From positions 70,001 through 134,000 of the forward strand of contig JAXRKP010000454.1 of NCBI GenBank assembly GCA_037039925.1: 64,000 nt of DNA, read 5' to 3'. This document shows, one piece after another, positions 44,801 to 53,800 of this stretch. The notes below the pieces were generated by a model, which was not told the DNA's origin, did not search any database, and saw only the letters and a list, made by a program, of their open reading frames with translations. The position numbers and the translations under genes are program-made. Each line of letters starts with the position of its first letter. Position 1 is the stretch's first letter. The stretch comes from Doris montereyensis. Lineage: Eukaryota > Mollusca > Gastropoda > Nudibranchia > Dorididae.

Positions 44801-47800
44801 TCCCTGTGCTTAGTAGGTCAGGGTTAATGACCTAATTAAGCCTTGAGAAACAATGGGTTAAATAAAAGAGGAATGAGAGTAAATGCAAAGAAAACCAAAA
44901 CAATGCTAGTAACTAGGAAGCTAAAACACAAAATCTTAAATTGGGCAGGGAGAATTTAGAACAAGTTCAAAGCTACAATTACCTAGGAGTAATGAATAAC
45001 TCAGAGAAGAAATCAGCCATAGAATCCAAAAGGCAATGACAATATATAAACATCTAGGAAAGTAGGGGACTCGGTAGTTCAGAGGCAAGGTGTCGGCCTC
45101 TCAACCAAAAAGTAGTGGGTTCGAGCCCCATGACAATAGAATAGCTAAATCAGTATACAGTGCTAAAGCCCAAGGTAAGAGACCAAAAGGCAGACCTCAG
45201 AGAAAGTGGGAAGAAGATATAAAAGAGGCATTGAAACATAGAAATTTAACTTTTTTTTGGAAGGAAACAGAAAATGCCAGGACAGGGCATCCTGGAGAAA
45301 GATCATCTCGGGCATATGAACCCATACACCGAAAGGTAGAATAGGAACAGATAAAGAAAGAAAGAAAGAAAATCTATCCCCCTGGTCAAGGTACATGGAT
45401 CAACATTTAGTCCCATTGGACACGGACAATAAAAGAGGTCCAGTGTGCAAATCACAACACTGCACGTTAAAGATCCCTTGGCTGTTTACAGGACAGTCTG
45501 GGTAAAATAAAAAATCCTACCAAAAACGCTGAAATCACCTCAGTTGTGGATGTGGGTAAATCAAATCAAATCTAGAAAAAATCAAAATGGCAGTATACAA
45601 CATAGTTTATTGTCCTACTCTCCTCTATGGCAGTGAAACCTAGACAGTAGGGAATACAGTAGAGTACAAGCAGCTGAAATAAAATATCTAAGAAGAGTAG
45701 TAGGGAAAATTAAAAGAGACAAAATCAGAAACACAACAATAAGAGATCAAACCAAAGCAGATGGTATAAAAACTAAGATAGAAATAAATCAATTGAGATG
45801 GTTTGGGCATGTAAACAGAATGAATGACAATAGAATAGCTATATCAGTATTCAGTGCTAAAACTCAAGGTATTGGACCAAAAAAAGACCTCGGAGAAAGT
45901 GGGAAGAATATATAAAAGAGGCACTACAACAAAGAAATTTAACTTCCACGTACGGAAACAGAAAATGTCAGGACAGGGCAGCCTGGAGAAAGATCATTTC
46001 AGGGCATCTAAACCCATACACCGGAAGGTAGAATGGGAGCTGATAAAGAAAGAAAGAAAGAATGAGTCAAAGGACAACTTTAGGTACACTAATCATTCAA
46101 AGGGCAACTGAAGGTACTTTTGTCAGAGCCTGCCTAGTTCGATCATTTTGTTGTGGCTAACATCTGTAGAAAAACTTACCCCTACTATCTTGCCTGCTTT
46201 GAAATCTGCTTTCTTCTTTTCGTTCTCAGCTTGGAACTTGTCAACCTTTTCTTTCCTCTGTTTGCAAATAGGAAGAAATGAGAATGAAAAACACAATATC
46301 TAGTGTTTGTCCAATGAGAAAAAAAGCAAACTTAGTCGTGGACATTTAAAAAAAATGAAATATGAAAAAGTATATATAATATATATATGAAATCTGTATC
46401 CCGATTTTTAAACCGATGTCATCACTGTATACAATACGACAACTCTAGGGACATGATCCAATTGTGGACCATGTACGTTTAGATCTTTGTACTAATTGGA
46501 GAGGAGAGATAAGTTGGGAGAGGAAGGGCCCCCTTGATGTAAAAATATTTTTAAAAGTTCCTTCAAGGTCGTTATGGCCCATACAGCCAGAGCTTATCCC
46601 GGTTTCCAATAGTGTAAAGCATAACAGGTGATAATAAACACCTCCTGGGCAGTGTACTAGTCTGATGCAGGTTTTTCCTCCCAAGCTAGTGCTTGTTCCC
46701 ATTTGCACTTGGGAGAGTGGGGAAAATGTGTGTTAAGGGTCTTTCCTGAGGAACACAACATCAGACCCTAGCGTTGCTAGGATTCGAACCCGGAACCTCA
46801 TAATCTCGCCCCGCAGTCAAACGTTTGATGTAAATTCACTTTAAGTTTCCATGTAACATCTCTTGAATCTTATGAAAATATTAAATGAAATGATAATATA
46901 AGAATATGAGAGGAAGTCGAACATTTAAATTGATTCAATCGAAGACAAAATGAGATATTTTAGTTTACAGAGAGAATTTAAAGAATAGACATGTGATAAA
47001 ATAAGCTTACCTTTCTTTCCTTCCACTGCAGAAAGTCTCTAACGTGACTTTCGTGACGTCAAAACCCAAGGCTGCTGCTCTCTGTTGAATAAAATAAAAC
47101 AAAAAAGATGATAAATTGGACAGAACTGCTATCCCCTTTCACTGATTTGGGTGAATACCTATATATCAAGTTACGGTTACTCCATTTGTACTAACATAAC
47201 AACACCCTGTATTTTTTAGGAGGCGTTGTAGCGAAACCATAGTGATGTGAATTTGTATTCAAAGCCGCCCCAGGTGTTTTCTCACAAAAATGTACTCTTA
47301 GGAAAAGTATTCCATTCTGCTTTTCTTCCTTCAGTCAAGTGTACATGAGTACCCAGCCATAGGTAGAGAAAGATCTTATCAGAGTATTAGTGCAAAGCGC
47401 CTAACAGGATGCTGCACTCTATGATACCCAGGAGTTGAGAAGAACTTTGACCTTTCATTTCATTGTAAGCAGACCTCAGTTTAATTGTAAACCTGAAACC
47501 TAATTCTGTGCTTGGACTAGAGAAACAGTGAGAATCTCAAGCTGCAGGGAATTATGGGAAAATATATATTTATGTCAGGATAGCTTTAGTCAGTTTCTTT
47601 CCTGCATGAGTTATAACTCAAGAATTTCTCTGCATATGGTGGATTAGGGATACGTCTCATCATACAAAATTCTTGAGGAATAGCAGTTAAGAAGTCCATT
47701 AAAAGAGTAAAAAAAAACAATAAAAGTTCTTTCAAGGTTATTACAGTCCATAAAGCTGGAGCTTATCTCGGTTTCTTTAACATGAAGCGGAACAGGTGAT

Positions 47801-50800
47801 AATAATCACCGACGTTAGTCTGACGCAAACTTTTACTCCCAAGCTAGCACTTGGACCCATTGGCACCTGAGTCGAGTGTGGAAAATGCGAGTTAAATGTC
47901 TTTCCAAGGGAACACAACATCAATCCAAGCTTTGCTAGGATTTGAACCCCGGACCTCATGATCCCAAGTCTGGCAGCATAACCACTTGGTCACAGACACC
48001 ACTAAGCTAAAGAAAGGAACATAAAACTGTGACAAGAATGACGATTTCGAAAACTAATCAGAACATCATCTTTTTATGAAGCACAATAACCATACTTGAA
48101 TCTATGTACCACACAAATGAAATAGTTTATTTCATGGGAATTTACTACATTTACCATAAATGCACTGAATGGAGATGAAACAGCAATGAGGGTCAAACAA
48201 GAAAGAATTAAAGGAAAGATGCAGGACCTACCAGCAGTGCCTGCCAACCATCCACAAACAAACTTCATTTTAATTGTAATATTCTCCACATATACAAATC
48301 TCACGATTTTATAGTAATCGTAGATTTTTTATTTCATTATATTGCAAGATATTATGCAATCTAGTTTATAATATATGTCTAGGCCTTTGTAAAGTGTAAC
48401 TAAGCAAAGGCCCTCATGGATAGGGATGCTATATACATTTTGCATTATTATCTATATTTCAATTCTTTTGAATAATATTTCACTACCTGCTTCAAACTTT
48501 TATCCATTTCAAGCTCTTACCTCAGTTTCAATAAGATCCTCTATTGAAATTTTGTCTTCTTTATCCTCCTTGTGCTGGTCTTTCTTCAACACAAAGCCTG
48601 TATGAAGAGAATATAAGAGATGAAAAATGAAAAGCAATAAATTTACGTCTGAAGGTCGCATTCTTAACAATATATTATAGTGATTCGTGAGCATCAAACA
48701 CTTCACACATAACATTGTATTCCCTGTACAAAACAGTGTGAGAATTTCTACAATTCACTCTCTCTTGTAATTTGGTCTAATATCTTGCATGACAACTGAA
48801 AGGAGGTCTACATTTTTTTCCTCTCTATCACTAAAAGCACAGCACATGATCTACAACTGGGGATAGAAAGGAAAACGATGTCGTCAAACTCGTCACATGA
48901 CCAACATCGGCCATACCCACATCCACAGCTATGTTAAAGTTATTCAGTCGCGAACATTGTCCATGGCTGTTTTTAACATTTTCAGTTTTTGTTATACTTT
49001 TTTTCTGCCTTTTTGATTACTCAAAACACCATGCATGTGTTTGTTGTTCATGATTCACTCAACATTGTATTCTGTTTTCTTTCTTTAATTTTTATTTTAG
49101 GAAGAGGGAGTGTTTTTTGGGTTTTTTTTTAAGTTTTCACGTTTCATCTTTCAGGAAAAATCATTTTGCCTGACTTTGAGCCAGATTGTGCAGTTCACAT
49201 TCCAACAGACTTGTAATCATTTATATGACATTTTCCAGTCATTTTATTCATCAATCTTTGCAGTATGCAATAATTCATTTAATTTAATTAAGTTGGTAAT
49301 TTCAAAGTTAAAACTGTATTTCTTAGCTCAACATTGCTGAAATATGGTTATTTTTCAACTATAGGAGGAGAATTTTGTGTTGCTTTCATAGTTTCTGGAT
49401 ATAGGTGAAGAATATGCATGATGGACATACATCTTGTGAAAACAAATGACATTAAAGATTGAATTCGAGAAAAGTACATATATACATGTCTGAATTTATG
49501 TCCTAATTACTGCTGAAACATTATATTCTTGATTTTAATAAATTATTAACATGTGTTTACTTTTCTTTCGTGGCCTTTGGACGTATTGCGCTTTGTGATG
49601 GAACCCTTCATATAAATATAGTCAGCAACGATTTCTACAAGTTGAAAATATCCAGGTCGGAAAAACAACTGTCAAGACCACAAAACGACCCAATGGGTTG
49701 TAAATTAAAGCCTGAATGTGCGGTAAAATTCAAAGTAGGATCATACCTGGCGGCAAAGCATGTCGATAAATACACTTTCCTGCACTGGGGCATTCCCAAA
49801 ACCAACCGTATTTGCTGTTTTCCACTGCATCAAAAAGTGCCTGCAGATCTAGAGATGAATGGAGACATTGTAAATTTGTGACTATAATCTATTTATAAAA
49901 TGTAAAAACAGAAATAAAACGATCTAAGGATGAGACTGGTTAATTGATTGAAATTAACCCTGTCCACATATGCGCTGATCTCAGGGTGAATGAAGAGGAA
50001 GCAGTCAGGTATAAGATAACTGAAAGAGTAGAAGATGGCCATACCAGTAGCACCCACCAACCATCCACCGACGATGGGGCAAAGTTACGTTATTTATATT
50101 TGATACGCTATTAAGATTTTCTCTCATTGGGTAACAAATATTATAGTGTGATCACATACATAGTGAGGCACTATTTAAGAAAACAGATGACATCTTCATT
50201 TTGGTTTGGTAGATGAGACAGAAATTACACAATGGAGGGGCAATTTATACGTAAAAAACAATATTCTTGCCATGGAAAAAATGACAAATATCATAAACAT
50301 TCTTAAAACAGCGCTGAACATATCCTTAACTAGAACTTGGACCAATAACAATGGAAAATTGTCTCATAATTAAACAAAATATAAAAATAAAATATGCACT
50401 AAAATCTTTTCCAAAAATGTACTTGTTTTTTATTATAAATTAGTTTGTTTTTTGTTTTAAATTTTAAATTAGAATCCACATTATACACACTCTAATATAT
50501 TGACATTGCTGAATGAAGGAGTGTGCGATTGGACGAGTGTGTTTGTCACTGTTTTATATGAAATGTACAAACATTATATCATTGAAGACTTTTGGTTCTT
50601 TTTGGCTTAGAGTGAACAGACAAACTAACATGCCTTGTTTGAGTGACTCATTTTTACCATCAATATGATCGGGATGTTAGGTCTATGTCAAATATGACAC
50701 ATACCCAAGCATAATTAAAGAAAAATAACAGATGGAGAAAAAAAAATCCCCCTGCATCATCTGAAGACTAAGAAAATCTTTTACGATTGCAGTCTTAGGT

Positions 50801-53800
50801 TTGCTCTTCTCCGATTCTCCATGTTTTTTATTGATGACCTCTTCCAAAGTCGCCTCATCCCAGTCTGCCATGGTTTCCTCTGAAAGCAAAATAAAAACAC
50901 TTGTTTAATTGAAATTTACCCAGTCCACCATTGTGGTGATCTCAGGGTGAATTAAGAGGAAATAGCCAGATAAAAGAGAGCAAAAGAGTAAAAGGAAAGA
51001 AGTAGGATCTACCAGCGCCATCCGCCAACACATATCATAGATGACAAGATAGAAGATACGGTCGATATGACTTTCATAATTTAAAAGGTATCCTTAATTC
51101 TCTGAGTGCTAGCCTTTTGAAAAAGCAAAACTCTTGAGTGATGTGCTTTTTTTGTGTGGCCTCTTTCAAAAACAATATTCCCCATACTAAATATTGAAAA
51201 ATAAATGAACCAAACTTTCAGGAGTTATTTGTTATATATTTATGAAACTGTGTGTCTATGAATTTTATATTTTGGACAGACAGTTTGGATTTTATGACCC
51301 CTTGAACAATGCAGAAACAGTGACATAAAAGGAGATTTTCAGTACAAAAACAAAATATTGATCAAAAACAAACTATAGAAAGATAAAACATCTACTTTAT
51401 TCACAAGACCAGTCGATGTGTCATTTTGCTATGTTTTCAGGTTTTTATTATCCAATCCCGTAAAATATGATAGGAAATTGTACAAAATAAAATTCCAACG
51501 GGCAGAGTAAGTCCCAGATCTCAATTTGGACTGTCGTTGTACAGGGAAAGTTTCTTGGAATTTCTTCCATAATTTCACTATCAGTTCGTTTTACTTCACC
51601 TCCTCCTCATCTATCCAATATAAGTAGCAATTTGAGTCTTTTTAGGTCTAGATGAAGTTGTTTCATTACATTTTTCTCTGTCATGGCCCTTTACTAGGGA
51701 TAGAGTGGGGTTCTGTCCCTGCAGCGTCAAGAACTATGTACGCCTTTGTCTGTCGTCTTATCAAGGTTCTCCGATAAACCCATCATTTTCTGAGCACTCA
51801 ACTGCTAAATCTATCATCAGATTTTGTCTACTTGACACCCATATTAGCTAACTTAGGATAGACCATAAAAAAAATCAATAAAGAATGTCTTAAATGGTAA
51901 AAAACGGTTGAGTTGGTAGATGCGGATGTGAAAATGTCTGGGGAATCGCACATTAGTCACAGCAGTCTAATTGCTGTAGTAATTAACACCCAAAACTTTC
52001 CACTTGTCCCGCAAAGGGTGCAGGAGTGGCACTGACACTAAAATCGGGCTGCCCCGACTGTTGCGGGATCAGTACTCAGAGAGTTAAACTAAGGGGTAAA
52101 AAAACTAATCTCAAATTTCAATTTTCGCCTTCATATAAAAAGTACAAACTCACATCTCAGCTACTTTATATGGTGGGTTTGCAAAACTGCTTTAGGCAAT
52201 AGAAAACATGATATACATACTATAGCTAGCATGCTGTTGTCAATAAAGCCTACTAGAGGCCTGTCCAGGGCACCTATTCCGTTTCACACTACAGAAACTG
52301 GGATACGCTCTGGCTCTATTGGCCATAATGGCTTTGAAGGAACTTTTACTATGAAAAACATGATATTCTACTGGAAAGAGGTGCCTCATTAGTGACAACA
52401 CTCACGCTGGCCACAGCAGGAGGCAGGTTTTGACTACCTCAAGACTTTTTATAAGATTGTTTTGTTGACACAAGAGAAAAAAGTGCGCACAGTTGAGAAA
52501 TGTCTGTGCACACCAATGAAAAACAGCAGCACGAAAAAAAATAATTTAATTGTATACACACAATTGAGATTTTATCATCAAACCTTGCACACTACCAAAA
52601 GCTTATGCACATAGACTGCAAACCGTTAGAGGAACATTGCTGTCAGGTTACAGAGACCACATCACATTTGGAATGAACAAAACCTTTGCATATACAATAT
52701 ATAAATTTGCAATCAGCCAAGTTTGGGGTAGAAAAAATAGATTGAAAATTCATATTATTACTTCTGTTCGCATTGTTTAATAGAAATACTACCATATGAA
52801 ACTATATGACACTTATATGGAATAATGATTCAAAGCAAGAAAAGTTCATAGACTGAAGTGTTCACTTTACCATGTTTGTCCTCATACATGTTTCTTTTTT
52901 TCACTCTTTCTCTCAATATTGAGGTCATGTGAAAATTTACATTTGTCTCCCTTTGTACACTGGCCTTGTTTGAAGAATGCGCACAAGACAGACTTGGGGT
53001 CCACACCTAGTTGGTTGGGTTTTTTATGTTTTAAGAGAAGAAGAAGGAAATGATGATTTGTCATAATTTAGCAAATATGTAAAGGAGTTAATATGATTTG
53101 TATTTAATGTTAACAAAAGCTACATTTTTTTTAGCAACTACCTTACTACAGTTTCCAACCTGAGCTATTCCTAACCTGGTTACGTTTTAATTTGTAAAAA
53201 TGCGATCAAAGGAATATCCATCATAAAACAAAGTATATCAGGCTTTTCACATAATCACCACAATGCTACATCATTGCCATATATTTAGTATTTACATTTA
53301 ACTCTCACAGTAATTTCTATCTAAAATCAAGGCATTATAAAGATCTGAGCACAGGGTAATCAGGAGTAGATCTTGTTCTAGGTAAAAGACACAATGTGGC
53401 AGTTTACTATTGCTTTCCACGCTGCCTTTTCTGATCGTGTGCCTGAAGTAATGTTTAAATGGATTCAAATTATAAAGTATTTAAAACATTGACTGACTGA
53501 TAACACCACTTGAAATGAGTGAGACTGACCTTTTGCCACCGATTGGGCCACCGGCCTGAAAAGGGCATTGATTTCATCCTGCAGTTTCTTCTTTTCATCT
53601 TTCTTCTTAGCCTTTTCAGCTTCTTGGGTGAGTGTCTATTTTGAAAGCATGACAAATAAAGATAAAAGAGATATCAGCATATGTGAAATCTTTCTAAATG
53701 GAAATGAGAGTAGAATTTTATAATTTATCAAATCTTAATTAAATCTTTCCCAGAACTAAGATCACGTGTGCAGTGTTATCATATCAAGAAACATAAAAAG

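Larger units (their letters stand above)
42495..46066 (+). mobile_element. RTE-like LINE carrying nested insertions
   Basis: A direct repeat of about 27 bp beginning TCAAAGG and ending TACACTAAT flanks the copy (42468-42494 and 46067-46093, one mismatch). The 5' monomers lie at 42495-42680, the endonuclease C-terminus near 42950-43060, RT pieces at 43700-44460, and the GAAA tail at about 46045. It is riddled with stops and frameshifts. A TTAA-flanked MITE (44470-44857) and a SINE containing a further LINE tail (45064-45583) sit inside it. The whole stack lies in ZC3H15 intron 9, antisense to the gene. Confidence 0.88.

Noticed and set aside
45066..45130. Functional tRNA gene
   Set aside because: A and B boxes are present, but the acceptor and anticodon stems do not pair and a SINE body follows; the same applies to the other tRNA-like heads at 1.6, 8.6, 21.5, 32.1, 35.5 and 48.0 kb.
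49570..49881. 103-codon + strand ORF
   Set aside because: It is the antisense of ZC3H15 exon 6, whose minus-strand reading has the conserved CCCH finger.
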